Shown piece by piece: positions 1 through 7,190 of a DNA stretch of 13,712 nucleotides (positions are counted from its first letter, which is position 1; each line of letters starts with the position of its first letter). Below the pieces are notes generated by a model, which did no database searches, was not told the origin of the DNA, and saw only the letters and a list, made by a program, of their open reading frames with translations. The stretch is from contig CAIWLA010000459.1 of the NCBI GenBank assembly GCA_903913345.1, forward strand, positions 1 through 13,712, written 5' to 3'. This stretch comes from an uncultured Magnetococcales bacterium (lineage in GTDB: Bacteria > Pseudomonadota > Magnetococcia > Magnetococcales > Magnetaquicoccaceae). A program made the translations under genes and the position numbers.

Positions 1-120
1 ATCCAGTCGGGCGGACACATCGTTGTCATCCAGGATGCTGATGTGCTCCACTTCATCCATGCTTTTTTGGAATCGCTCCCCGACCATACGGGGTTGCATA
101 AATGGAATCGGCTTGCTCAT
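1..120 (-). CDS. Unrecognised protein, N-terminal fragment (runs off left edge)
   Basis: An open frame of 40 codons starts at ATG 118-120 and continues off the left end of the window, so the 3' part is missing. The start is supported by a strong Shine-Dalgarno (GGAGGT) six bases upstream. The visible protein begins MSKPIPFMQPRMVGERF and continues with an acidic stretch (EVEHISILDDNDVSARLD). No signal peptide or membrane segment is visible in the first 40 residues, so the product is probably cytoplasmic. It lies 79 bp downstream of the glycosyltransferase gene on the same strand and could be co-transcribed with it. I do not recognise the family; a small regulatory or adaptor protein is possible, but nothing here proves it. 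Confidence 0.6.
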   Translation of the reverse strand, partial: MSKPIPFMQPRMVGERFQKSMDEVEHISILDDNDVSARLD

Positions 121-199
121 GCTGTTACCTCCTTCAGCAAAACGAGGATCTTTTCCTCCCGCTTTTTGACAGGGTTTGTCCCGTCCCCGCTTTGTGCCG

Positions 200-1876
200 T
201 CACCGCCGCGCCACCACCACCCGTCGATCATCCTCATGAATCACCCGCATGGGCAGGCCGAGGGTGCGCCATTTGGCAAAATCGTTCCGCTCGAAGACCG
301 CCACCGCCTGTTTTTCCGCCAGCCATCGCTGTTTGAACCGGTCGGCATCGGCGATCCATTGGTCCGGATCCTGCTGAATGCCGAAGGCCAGTTCCCCCTG
401 GTAGCGGACCAGAATCACCGTCCGATTCAGGTAGAAAGGCAACGACTGGAAATAATTGTTGACCGCATAGACCGGGGTATCGGGACCGCCAACGGCGGCA
501 ACGGCCTGGGCGGCCTCCCGGCTGGAGTTGCTGGGGGAAAAGGCGTGTGCCCCCCAGGCGATACATTGAAAGGCGACCAGAGAGGCCACCGCCAGGGCGG
601 TCAGGGCGACGGCTCCCCGACAACGCCACCACAGGGAGATCCCCACCGCCACCGCCAACACCGAAGCGGCCCCCAGCAACCAGGGACGGGCCTCCCACAT
701 CATGGCCACCGGATGCCGGGAATCGGCAAACAGATCCACGTGGATGCCGCCCACCAGAAACAAGCCTGCCAGGATGGCCACCAGCCGGGTCTCCCAGCCG
801 ACGAGGATACCGTCTCTCTTTTCCATCGCCAAATGACGACCCATGAGGAGGGCCAGGGCCGGAAACAGAGGCAAAATATACGGGATCAACTTGGAGTGGG
901 AGATGGAAAAAAAGAACAGGATAAAGAGGATATAGACCCACAACAGGCGCACCGGATCAAAGCCGCCCTCCCCCTTGCGCCAGGAAAAACCGGGCCGGAA
1001 CAAGACCGCCAGGGCACGATGGGTCCAGGGCAGGGTGCCCAGGATCAAGACGCCGATAAAATACCACCACGCCCCGGTCCGGCCATGGACGGAGGTGGTA
1101 TACCGTTCCAGATGTTCGTGAATAAAGAAAAAATGGGCGAACCCCGGATTGGCCAGACTGACCTCCACGAACCAGGGGGCGGTCAGGGCCAGAAAGAGGG
1201 GGATTCCCCATCCCAGGTGCAGGTGACGCCAGAGGGTCCAATCCCGCTGCCAAAGGGTATAGAGCACCAGCGTGGCACCGGGCAGGAACAGTCCGATAAT
1301 CCCCTTGCTCAGGCAGGCGGCGGCCAGGGCGGCCCACCCCAGGAGCATCCAGGTGCGGCAGCCACCGGGATCCGTCACCCGGCGCGCCTGGGCCAGCAAC
1401 AGGGCACCCATCCCCACCATCAGAAAGAACGAAACGGCCATGTCCAAGGTATTGAAATGACCCATGGCAACATACAGCAACAGGCTGGTCAGGGTCAGGC
1501 CGGCATACCAGCCCGCCGCCGCCCCGAACAGCCCGCCGCCCACCCGGATCACCCACAGGATGCCGACAAAGCCGGTGAGGGCGCACCACAGCCGGGAGGT
1601 GGCCGCACTGCTCCCCAGCACCCGGTAAAAGGCCGCCGTCGCCCAGTATTGCAGTGGGGGTTTTTCAAAATAGCGGAAACCGTCCAGGCGGGGGGTGAGC
1701 CAGTTGCCGGTCGTGGCCATCTCCCGGGGAATTTCGGCGTAGCGTCCCTCGTCCGGTTCGTTCAGATCCCGGTATCCCAGCCACGCAAACCAGATCACCC
1801 CCAAAACCAGGAGCACGAGCAGGGACCGGGAGGGCCTTTCCCGCTGGGTGACAACCCCGTTTGTCGATTCCGTCAT
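200..1876 (-). CDS. ArnT-like membrane glycosyltransferase (GT39/GT83 superfamily)
   Basis: 558 aa. The N-terminus is short and cytoplasmic, followed by a membrane helix (about 18-35), then a periplasmic loop with the hallmark PDEGRYAEIPREM (residues 41-53, acidic D42/E43) and EKPPLQYW (71-78). About ten further hydrophobic segments follow, with a C-terminal soluble domain from about residue 450. This is the architecture of ArnT and related undecaprenyl-phosphate-sugar-dependent transferases, which move a lipid-linked sugar onto lipid A or another acceptor on the outer face of the inner membrane. The acidic pair in the first loop matches the catalytic region of the family. The start at 1876 was chosen because GGAG/GGAAGG lies just upstream and the frame upstream of it is not protein-like. 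The substrate cannot be told from sequence; aminoarabinose is only one option, since no other arn genes are present. Confidence 0.88.
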   Translation of the reverse strand: MTESTNGVVTQRERPSRSLLVLLVLGVIWFAWLGYRDLNEPDEGRYAEIPREMATTGNWLTPRLDGFRYFEKPPLQYWATAAFYRVLGSSAATSRLWCALTGFVGILWVIRVGGGLFGAAAGWYAGLTLTSLLLYVAMGHFNTLDMAVSFFLMVGMGALLLAQARRVTDPGGCRTWMLLGWAALAAACLSKGIIGLFLPGATLVLYTLWQRDWTLWRHLHLGWGIPLFLALTAPWFVEVSLANPGFAHFFFIHEHLERYTTSVHGRTGAWWYFIGVLILGTLPWTHRALAVLFRPGFSWRKGEGGFDPVRLLWVYILFILFFFSISHSKLIPYILPLFPALALLMGRHLAMEKRDGILVGWETRLVAILAGLFLVGGIHVDLFADSRHPVAMMWEARPWLLGAASVLAVAVGISLWWRCRGAVALTALAVASLVAFQCIAWGAHAFSPSNSSREAAQAVAAVGGPDTPVYAVNNYFQSLPFYLNRTVILVRYQGELAFGIQQDPDQWIADADRFKQRWLAEKQAVAVFERNDFAKWRTLGLPMRVIHEDDRRVVVARR

Positions 1877-2076
1877 CTCCACGCCTTCCCAATGGCCGCT
1901 TGGCCGCAGCCTTCCAGAGAAATCCGTATGCCATGGGGAAAAATACACGAAGCCCAGCGTGGAAGTCATCTGAAAAAATATATTTTCCGCCATGGGGCCA
2001 ACCTGGGGGAAAGTCAGGCGGGATTCCGGGAAAAGAGGCAGGGCCATCGCATGGGACGGAGAAGGAAAAAAGCAAA

Positions 2077-2107
2077 AAAACCCACAAACATTTCTGTTGT
2101 GGGTTTT
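2077..2107 (-). terminator. Rho-independent terminator
   Basis: A perfect 11-bp stem (AAAACCCACAA / TTGTGGGTTTT) with a 9-nt loop. On the minus strand it is followed by a run of seven or more T and then a second T-run (GCTTTTTTCC), the classical intrinsic terminator layout. On the plus strand only four T follow, so it works mainly for transcripts entering from the right on the minus strand, such as the lysA-aminotransferase operon. It would insulate the glycosyltransferase gene from that transcription. Confidence 0.85.
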
Positions 2108-2167
2108 CTGTGTCCGTCCTTCCCGTTGACGGCCTGTTCTGTTACCCTGCTGGAAGCTCAATTCCAA

Positions 2168-2232
2168 CCGTCCGCACACGCCTAAACGGCCCGTGTGGCC
2201 GGCAAAGTGCGGACGGCAATAGTAGGCCGCAC
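2168..2232 (+). promoter_or_regulatory. Structured leader with alternative hairpins ahead of a small ORF
   Basis: CCGTCCGCAC (2168-2177) pairs perfectly with GTGCGGACGG (2207-2216) and encloses a smaller hairpin, CGGCC-cgtgt-GGCCG (2187-2201). The 3' arm can instead pair downstream: GTGCGG (2207-2212) with CCGCAC (2227-2232). The two foldings exclude each other. The structure ends eight bases before the Shine-Dalgarno (GGAG, 2241-2244) of the 28-codon ORF. Attenuator-like control is a possibility inferred from geometry only; a role as a DNA site is equally open. Confidence 0.4.
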
Positions 2233-2251
2233 GGGAAGAAGGAGATGCGCA

Positions 2252-2338
2252 ATGATGCGGAAACTCATCATATACGCCATCCTGGAGCTGTTGGAGCGGC
2301 TCTGGGATGTGATCGTTGATCTACTGATCAGGGCTTAA
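2252..2338 (+). CDS. Putative 28-aa amphipathic/membrane peptide
   Basis: A very short ORF that begins with two consecutive ATG codons. GAAGGAG lies seven bases upstream of the first. The peptide starts MMRKLIIYAILELL and ends WDVIVDLLIRA. It is almost entirely helix-formers, with a hydrophobic face (I, L, V, Y, W) broken at regular spacing by E/R/D residues, as in small membrane-associated peptides or type I toxins. It lies on the opposite strand to its neighbours, downstream of the terminator at 2077-2107 and right after a pair of competing hairpins. No database family is recognised. It may be a chance ORF, but the ribosome binding site, helix pattern and upstream structure argue for a real small gene. 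Confidence 0.42.
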   Translation: MMRKLIIYAILELLERLWDVIVDLLIRA

Positions 2339-2592
2339 CCAACGGCCAGCCGGGTTTGCCGCTCGATTGGCCACTCTCCACATGCTCACAAATTTTCCGA
2401 TGATACGCAAGCAAAAACTGTCGAAGGCCCAGAAAATGGCCGCGCAAGAAATAAAGAATGACCGCCCCAATCAGGGCAGGTTGAAAACATTCCGCGCCAA
2501 TCTGGCCATCGATGCCGCGCAGATCATGCCTGGGATAAACCGGCTTTTCGCTGAAACGACCGAACCGCTTCCCAAAAAACAACAATATCCCC
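2339..2592. other. Gap with no convincing gene
   Basis: This stretch between the 28-codon ORF and the 70-codon ORF has lower GC than its surroundings. A minus-strand frame (2328-2636) is open through it and contains a hydrophobic patch, but it has no credible ribosome binding site or recognisable family. I see no RNA gene or repeat here. It may be the 3' untranslated part of the minus-strand operon that ends at the 2077-2107 terminator. Confidence 0.4.
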
Positions 2593-2805
2593 CTACATCC
2601 GCCACGCCCGCAACACCGCACAGACCCGTCCCACATGGCACCGGCATTTTTCTTCGTCCGCTGGCGAGATCCCCTCGTTCTGCATCCGACACAGATCGGT
2701 ATGGTCGCCGGTGCCGTGGGGCACCGACTGCAATACCTGACGCAGAGCCATGGCCATGCCCCGACAGGTTTCGACCTGGGCCAAGGCCGCTTCGAGCGGG
2801 GTCAT
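2593..2805 (-). CDS. Small Cys-rich hypothetical protein, coupled to the aminotransferase
   Basis: 70 aa. Its ATG (2803-2805) overlaps the stop codon of the preceding aminotransferase gene as ATGA, the usual arrangement for translational coupling. Codon third positions are mostly G or C, like the certain genes here, which favours real coding. The protein is soluble and has five cysteines (C14, C39, C54, C56, C62). The cluster KCRCHVGRVC near the C-terminus could bind metal or form disulfides. No family is recognised. The position after lysA and the DegT-type aminotransferase suggests an accessory or regulatory role in that operon, but that is inference. A strongly competing frame (2471-2848) lacks such a start signal and was not chosen. 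Confidence 0.55.
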   Translation of the reverse strand: MTPLEAALAQVETCRGMAMALRQVLQSVPHGTGDHTDLCRMQNEGISPADEEKCRCHVGRVCAVLRAWRM

Positions 2806-3893
2806 GGCAGAATCGCCAGCAGGGCATCCACCACCCGATCCTGTTCATCCGTGGTCAAAAAGGGATGCATGGGCAACGAGAGCACCTCCTGGGCCGCCTG
2901 GGCCGCCACCGGGAAGGCCTCTGGCCGATGACCAAGATGGGCAAAGACCGGTTGTTGATGCAGGGGGGCGGGATAGTGAATGGCCGTGGGAATACCCGCC
3001 GCCGTCAAATGGTGCTGCACGGCCTCCCGCTGGGTGGTCCGAATGGTAAACTGGGCATAGACGCTCAACTGATCCGGCAGCGACACCGGAAGACGCACCC
3101 GACCGGCCAGACGGCTCCGGTAATAATCAGCCACCCGCTGCCGGGCGGCGATTTCGGCCTCAAAATGGGGCCATTTGGCCAACATGATCGCCGCCTGCAG
3201 GGTGTCCAACCGCCCGTTGAACCCCAATACCGCATGTTGATACCGGGCCACCTGGCCATGTTCCCGGATGACCCGCAACCGCTCCGCCAACGCCCCATCG
3301 TTGGTGAAGACCATGCCGCCGTCTCCCCCACACCCAAACGGCTTGGCCGGGAAAAAGGAGGTGACCCCGGCGGTGCCCAGGCTGCCGGAACGCCGCCCCC
3401 GATAAACGGCCCCGAATGATTGACACCCATCTTCCAGAGACAACAGGCCGTGCTGACTGGCCACGGCCTGGATGGCATCCCAATCGGCACATTGGCCATA
3501 GAGATTGACCGGCATGATGGCACGGGTCCGGGCAGTGATCGCCGCCGCCAACTGTACGGGATCCAGGTTCAGACTTTCCGGGTCCACATCCACAAAGACC
3601 GGCTTGGCCCCCAGCAGGGCAATCACCTCGGCGGTGGCGATAAAGGTGAAGGGCGTCGTGATGATTTCATCCCCCGGCGCAATCCCCCAGGCCATCAAGA
3701 CCGCCAGAAGACCATCGGTGCCCGATGAATAACCCACCGCATGGTCCACCCCGACAAAACGGGCCAACTCGGCCTCCAGTTTGGCTACCTGCGGCCCATT
3801 GATAAAACAGGCCGACTGCATCACCTCCTGAACCGCCGCATCAATGGCCTCCCGATAGGCCAGATACTGGGCCTGCAAATCAATAAAACGCAT
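2802..3893 (-). CDS. DegT/DnrJ/EryC1/StrS-family (WbpE-like) PLP sugar aminotransferase
   Basis: 363 aa, full length for the family. It begins MRFIDLQAQY like WbpE/WlbC enzymes. SSGTDGL (56-62) binds the PLP phosphate, LEDGCQSFGA (153-162) supplies the aspartate and glutamine contacting the cofactor, and FFPAKPFGCGGDGG (180-193) carries the Schiff-base lysine K184. The C-terminal IHYPAPLHQQP and LPMHPFL motifs are typical. Members transfer an amino group, usually from glutamate, to a nucleotide-linked keto-sugar for O-antigen, capsule or glycan synthesis. WbpE itself makes UDP-2,3-diacetamido-uronate precursors. The gene starts 33 bp after lysA with an AGGGAG ribosome binding site and is followed by the coupled 70-aa ORF, so it is probably part of the lysA operon. 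The exact sugar substrate is not determined. The usual wbpB/wbpD partners are not in the window. Confidence 0.93.
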   Translation of the reverse strand: MRFIDLQAQYLAYREAIDAAVQEVMQSACFINGPQVAKLEAELARFVGVDHAVGYSSGTDGLLAVLMAWGIAPGDEIITTPFTFIATAEVIALLGAKPVFVDVDPESLNLDPVQLAAAITARTRAIMPVNLYGQCADWDAIQAVASQHGLLSLEDGCQSFGAVYRGRRSGSLGTAGVTSFFPAKPFGCGGDGGMVFTNDGALAERLRVIREHGQVARYQHAVLGFNGRLDTLQAAIMLAKWPHFEAEIAARQRVADYYRSRLAGRVRLPVSLPDQLSVYAQFTIRTTQREAVQHHLTAAGIPTAIHYPAPLHQQPVFAHLGHRPEAFPVAAQAAQEVLSLPMHPFLTTDEQDRVVDALLAILP

Positions 3894-3926
3894 CTTCTTC
3901 TCTCCCTTGTCAGAGATCCGGCCGTT

Positions 3927-5201
3927 TCACGGCACCGGAAACAGGCTCTCATTTTCCATCAGTTGATCGATCGTTTCCCGACGGCGCACCACGGCAAAGC
4001 GGTCGCCGCGCACCATCACCTCTGCCACCCGTGGCCGGGTGTTATAGTTGCTGCTCATGGTAAAACCGTAGGCCCCCGCCGAACGGACCACCAGCAGATC
4101 CCCCTCCTGAAAGGGAGGCAACAACCGGTCATGGGCTAAAAAGTCGCCCGATTCGCAGATCGGTCCCACCACCTCGGTCAGCCGTTCCTCCTGGCCAAAC
4201 CGCCGAGCCACCGGCAAAATGGTATGGTAGGCATTGTACAACGCGGGGCGGATCAGATCATTCATCCCCGCATCGAGAATGACAAAGAGCTTTTCCTCGC
4301 CCTCCTTGACATACTCCACCCGTGCCACCAGCACCCCGGCATTGCCGGCGATCACCCGGCCCGGTTCCAGAATCAGGGTGCCATGGCGTTTGGCAAACGG
4401 ACTGGTGGCCAATTCGGCCAGCAGGGCACCGGCATAGATGCCTGGATGGGGCGGCATCCGTCCATCCTCGTAGGGAATGCCCAAACCACCCCCCAAATCC
4501 AGGTAGCGCAACAGAATGCCCTCCCGTTCCAGCCCTTTCAGCAGGAGCAAAACCCGACGCGATGCATCGACAAAGGGTTCCAGCGCGGTCAACTGGGAGC
4601 CGATATGGCAATCCAGCCCCAGTACCTCCAGATGGGGCAGACGGGCCGCCTCCCGGTACAGATCCAACGCCTGCCGGTAGGGGATGCCAAACTTGTTGCG
4701 GCGCAGGCCGGTGGAGATATGGGGATGGGTCTGGGGGTCCACATCGGGATTGATGCGGAGGGCCACAGGGGCCTTGCGTCTCAGCTGGCCAGCCAGCCCG
4801 TTGAGGCGGTGCAATTCGTCCCTGGACTCCACATTGAACAGCAGAACGCCATATTCCAGGGCGGCGCGCATCTCGGTGGCGGTCTTGCCCACGCCGGAAA
4901 AGACGATCCGCTCCGGTGGACAACCCACCCGTTGTGCCCGTGCCAGCTCGCCACCGGAGACAATATCAAACCCCGCGCCCTGGCGAACCAGGGCATCCAG
5001 CACCGCCAGATTGCTGTTGGCCTTGACCGAATAGCAAATCAGGTGGGGAAAGCTGGCAAAGGCCTCCTCGAAGACCTCGAAATGGTGGCGCAGGGTCGCT
5101 TCGGAATAGCAGTAGAAGGGGGTTCCCACCGCCTGGGCAATCTGATCCAGGGGAACCTGTTCACAAAACAGTCGATTTTCCCGATAAAAAAAATGGTCCA
5201 T
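3927..5201 (-). CDS. lysA: Diaminopimelate decarboxylase
   Basis: 424 aa, a normal length. It catalyses PLP-dependent decarboxylation of meso-diaminopimelate to L-lysine, the last step of lysine synthesis, in the cytoplasm as a dimer. It has the fold-III alanine-racemase-like barrel followed by a beta domain. K60 in CYSVKANSN forms the Schiff base. HIGSQ (199-203), the glycine motif DLGGGLG (235-241) and EPGR (279-282) bind PLP phosphate. C349-E350 in GPICESGD and Y378 in AYGF complete the site from the second subunit. The start at 5201 has GGAG five bases upstream, and the MDHFFYRENRLFCE opening is typical of proteobacterial LysA. It lies downstream of an LptM-like lipoprotein gene, as in many proteobacteria, but here a 157-bp palindromic repeat separates the two. 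Confidence 0.97.
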   Translation of the reverse strand: MDHFFYRENRLFCEQVPLDQIAQAVGTPFYCYSEATLRHHFEVFEEAFASFPHLICYSVKANSNLAVLDALVRQGAGFDIVSGGELARAQRVGCPPERIVFSGVGKTATEMRAALEYGVLLFNVESRDELHRLNGLAGQLRRKAPVALRINPDVDPQTHPHISTGLRRNKFGIPYRQALDLYREAARLPHLEVLGLDCHIGSQLTALEPFVDASRRVLLLLKGLEREGILLRYLDLGGGLGIPYEDGRMPPHPGIYAGALLAELATSPFAKRHGTLILEPGRVIAGNAGVLVARVEYVKEGEEKLFVILDAGMNDLIRPALYNAYHTILPVARRFGQEERLTEVVGPICESGDFLAHDRLLPPFQEGDLLVVRSAGAYGFTMSSNYNTRPRVAEVMVRGDRFAVVRRRETIDQLMENESLFPVP

Positions 5202-5249
5202 ACCGGCTCCGTGGTGCTATCCAAAGGATCGACAGGGGACTATGGTTTA

Positions 5250-5406
5250 GGAGGCTATTCAAAATAACTTGCACATCTTGCTTGTCTTTTGGTCCGCCCG
5301 CGTCGTTGCGGCAGTGCTCACATACTGGTAGTATGCGCACCCTGCCGCGCCTAGCGGGCGAACCAAAATCCGGCGCAATCTGTACAACTTGTTTTGAATA
5401 GACTCC
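5250..5406. repeat. 157-bp imperfect palindromic repeat (MITE-like)
   Basis: Terminal arms GGAGGCTATTCAAAATAACT... (5250-5274) and ...TTGTTTTGAATAGACTCC (5382-5406) are inverted repeats matching at 21 of 25 positions. The interior is also inverted: GGTCCGCCCGCGTCGTTGCG pairs with the GGTTCGCCCGCTAGGCGCGG arm, around a central CATACT-ggt-AGTATG (5321-5335). The whole unit folds into one long hairpin. It lies exactly against the lipoprotein stop codon (5407-5409) and 48 bp ahead of lysA, so it is transcribed between two operon genes and may affect mRNA stability or processing. Similar GC-rich palindromes with a GTTGCGGC...GTGCTCA core are scattered in many bacterial genomes. The name MITE-like is inference from the inverted ends. 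Confidence 0.75.
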
Positions 5407-5556
5407 TTACCCGCCGGGCGAAGCAAACGGCAGATGCTCCTCCTTGACGGGTGGCTGACCGGGCAGATTGAGGCCATCCCGGCCTTTGTAGCCGCAACCG
5501 GCCAACACCCAGGCCGACAACAACAACGGCAGCAGCAGACGCAGCAAAAAAGGCAT
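5407..5556 (-). CDS. lptM: LptM/YifL-like small lipoprotein
   Basis: 49 aa. MPFLLRLLLPLLLSAWVLAGC is a lipoprotein signal peptide with lipobox V-L-A-G-C, the lipidated cysteine being residue 21. The mature part begins CGYKGRDGLNLP, close to the CGxKGPLxLP signature of YifL/LptM proteins. In Escherichia coli LptM helps assemble the outer-membrane LPS translocon LptDE, and the gene commonly lies just upstream of lysA, as here. The start at 5556 is supported by GGGGAG eight bases upstream. The stop codon abuts the palindromic repeat at 5250-5406. The hemerythrin-domain gene ends 41 bp upstream on the same strand. The rest of the mature protein is short, hydrophilic and proline-rich, typical of the family. 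Predicted location is the periplasmic face of the outer membrane. Confidence 0.88.
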   Translation of the reverse strand: MPFLLRLLLPLLLSAWVLAGCGYKGRDGLNLPGQPPVKEEHLPFASPGG

Positions 5557-5597
5557 GGTGTGGACTCCCCAGGCGAAGCGGTATGGATCTCCCGATC

Positions 5598-6272
5598 CTA
5601 CAGCCGTTGTACCTCTTTCAGCAACGCATCCGAGGGATGCAGGTTGGCCTCGGCCATGGGATAGAGCATTTGCTCCTCTTTGACGTTGTGCTGTTGCATG
5701 ACAAACAACAGGGTGCCGCCGGTCTTCAACATCAACCCGGCATTGCCCGTCTCGGCGGCCTGATCCATCTGGCGCATCAGGCCACGCATCTGCTCGTGCT
5801 CAGAGCGCATGACCATGGTCGGACCCTGGCGCATCCCGGTCCGGTTTTCGAAGGCGGGAAACAGCCCTTCCTCCTCCATCCGAAAATGGTGGTGCATGGC
5901 CACCAGAAAACGGCGGCCAATCCGGGCCATGGCAACGGTATCATCCTCGTTGGCGGCATTTTCCGCCTCGGCATAGAGGGTATCGCACCGGTGATGATCA
6001 CGGCTGAAAAAACCGATAATGGTATTATTGCGGGGATTCGGCTCCAGGCGGACCAACTCGGCCAGCCAAACCTCCGGCCCCTCCTCCAGCGGACGCCAAT
6101 CAAACTGGCCCCACCGTTTTTCCTGCAAACCGGGGAGGAGATCATCCCACCGGGGTCCGGTCTGCACCGCCAGTGCGCCTCCGACCGCCAAGCCATCCAG
6201 GGCGGCCAATAATTGATCCAGCCGTTGCTCGGCCGGGGTACTGGTTGTATTCAATATCTCAACGGTGGACAT
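5598..6272 (-). CDS. Hemerythrin-domain protein with N-terminal DUF2249-like region
   Basis: 224 aa with two parts. Residues about 28-78 (AVQTGPRWDDLLPGLQEKRW...FDWRPLEEGPEVW) resemble the small DUF2249-type domain often found beside hemerythrin-like proteins. Residues 85-224 are an alpha-helical hemerythrin cation-binding domain. Candidate di-iron ligands are H93/H94, the H127-H129 cluster, E133-E135 (FRMEEEGLFP), H159-E160 and H195 with E199 (QQHNVKEEQMLYP). Such proteins bind O2 or NO or act in iron-sulfur repair and oxidative or nitrosative stress; the specific role here is not shown. It is cytoplasmic, with no signal peptide. It is followed after 41 bp by the LptM-like gene on the same strand and could be the first gene of that transcript. 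The ribosome binding site is a weak purine stretch (GAGAGAG). Confidence 0.9.
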   Translation of the reverse strand: MSTVEILNTTSTPAEQRLDQLLAALDGLAVGGALAVQTGPRWDDLLPGLQEKRWGQFDWRPLEEGPEVWLAELVRLEPNPRNNTIIGFFSRDHHRCDTLYAEAENAANEDDTVAMARIGRRFLVAMHHHFRMEEEGLFPAFENRTGMRQGPTMVMRSEHEQMRGLMRQMDQAAETGNAGLMLKTGGTLLFVMQQHNVKEEQMLYPMAEANLHPSDALLKEVQRL

Positions 6273-6486
6273 GCGTCTCTCTCTGCGCTGCGGGTTGAGG
6301 GCTGGAATTCAGCCCAGACAAGGGTCCACTGTAACAATATTCTCGCCTTCTTGCCAGGGAAGATGGCGCACGGACCGCTCGACTGCGAAAAAGGCACCGG
6401 GCCTGGGGTGGTTTGTGCACCGCTTGCGTGTCTGGATGAGTTTGTAGTAACGTGCCTGCATTATCCACGGGAATGGAGGTGCCGCC

Positions 6487-6741
6487 ATGACAATCACCAC
6501 CCTGTCCAGTCGCCAGTTCAACCAGGATGCCAGCAAGGCCAAGAAAGCGGCGATGGCTGGACCGGTGTTCATCACGGATCGTGGCCGACCGGCGCATGTA
6601 CTACTGACGTTCGACGCATACAAGAAGATCACCGGTGATCGTACCAGGATCGCCGATCTGCTGGCGATGCCTGGCATCGAAGAGATTGAATGGAAGATCC
6701 CGCCGTTGCGCGATTTGGCACAACCGGCCGATTTATTTTGA
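6487..6741 (+). CDS. Phd/YefM-type antitoxin
   Basis: 84 aa, in the normal size range. The N-terminal half (SSRQFNQDASKAKKAAMAGPVFITDRGRPAHVLL, about residues 7-40) is the Phd/YefM DNA-binding fold, in which dimers bind the operon's own operator. The C-terminal tail EWKIPPLRDLAQPADLF is the toxin-binding segment seen in antitoxins paired with FitB/VapC-type PIN toxins. GGAGGT lies six bases upstream of the ATG. Its TGA shares one base with the ATG of the next gene (TGATG), so the two are translationally coupled. Autorepression is expected from the family, but no clear operator palindrome was identified in the 214-bp upstream gap. The antitoxin looks intact, whereas its partner is chimeric. 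Confidence 0.9.
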   Translation: MTITTLSSRQFNQDASKAKKAAMAGPVFITDRGRPAHVLLTFDAYKKITGDRTRIADLLAMPGIEEIEWKIPPLRDLAQPADLF

Positions 6742-7190
6742 TGTACCTGCTCGACACCCATATCGTGTCCGAGTTGCGAAAAATCCGTTCTGGTCAAGCG
6801 GATCGTCACGTTGCGAAGTGGGCTGACGGGGTAGAAACCGCTGATTTATACCTGTCCGTGATCACCATCCAGGAGTTGGAAATCGGCGTCTTGTTGATCG
6901 AACGTCGGGACCCATCTCAGTGGCTGAATATCAAGGAGCTTGCCGAGAAACTTCTTAAACCAATCAACAGGGTTGTCGGCGTCAAGTATTATACGGCGCG
7001 TGTTTCTGGTCGTATCGACCCGACAGCACCAGCACGACAACAGCTTTATCTCGATGCGCTTCATACGGTGTCAGAAATCACCGTACATATGGGATCCGTC
7101 CTATTATCACAAAAATTTGCTGGCTTGGTTAACCAAAAAATTCTGAATAATGCAAGCTGTTGGTATGTGATGGATTTTTTGTTTTCGTAA
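6741..7190 (+). pseudogene. Chimeric PIN (VapC/FitB) - NYN toxin ORF, probably broken
   Basis: 149 aa. Residues 1-60 are a normal PIN-toxin start: MYLLDTHIVSELRK with catalytic D5, then ADLYLSVITIQELEIGVLLIERRDP with acidic E45. The usual PIN continuation, including the conserved acid of the RDALIAATA region and the C-terminal aspartate, is absent. From W61 the frame reads WLNIKELAEKLL, then VKYYTARVSGR (81-91) and APARQQLYLDAL (96-107), which resemble the middle of NYN-domain proteins. The last ~25 residues match neither family and are AT-rich. PIN and NYN belong to the same nuclease superfamily, so this may be an in-frame recombination between distant relatives, but the third and fourth catalytic acids of either family seem lost. 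Probably inactive as an RNase; a functional hybrid is possible. The start is fixed by the TGATG overlap with the antitoxin gene. Confidence 0.75.

Noticed and set aside
1877..2179. N-terminal extension of the glycosyltransferase to 659 codons
   Set aside because: The extension crosses the terminator at 2077-2107 and is not protein-like; the start at 1876 has a good ribosome binding site and gives the expected family length.
176..2185. Very long plus-strand ORF (669 codons) opposite the glycosyltransferase gene
   Set aside because: Low-complexity Gln/Gly/Pro/His-rich translation typical of the antisense of a GC-rich gene; the minus strand carries the clear ArnT-like protein.
2367..3419. 350-codon plus-strand ORF
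   Set aside because: Mostly opposite the aminotransferase gene, no ribosome binding site, no domain.
4224..5267. 347-codon plus-strand ORF
   Set aside because: Antisense of lysA.
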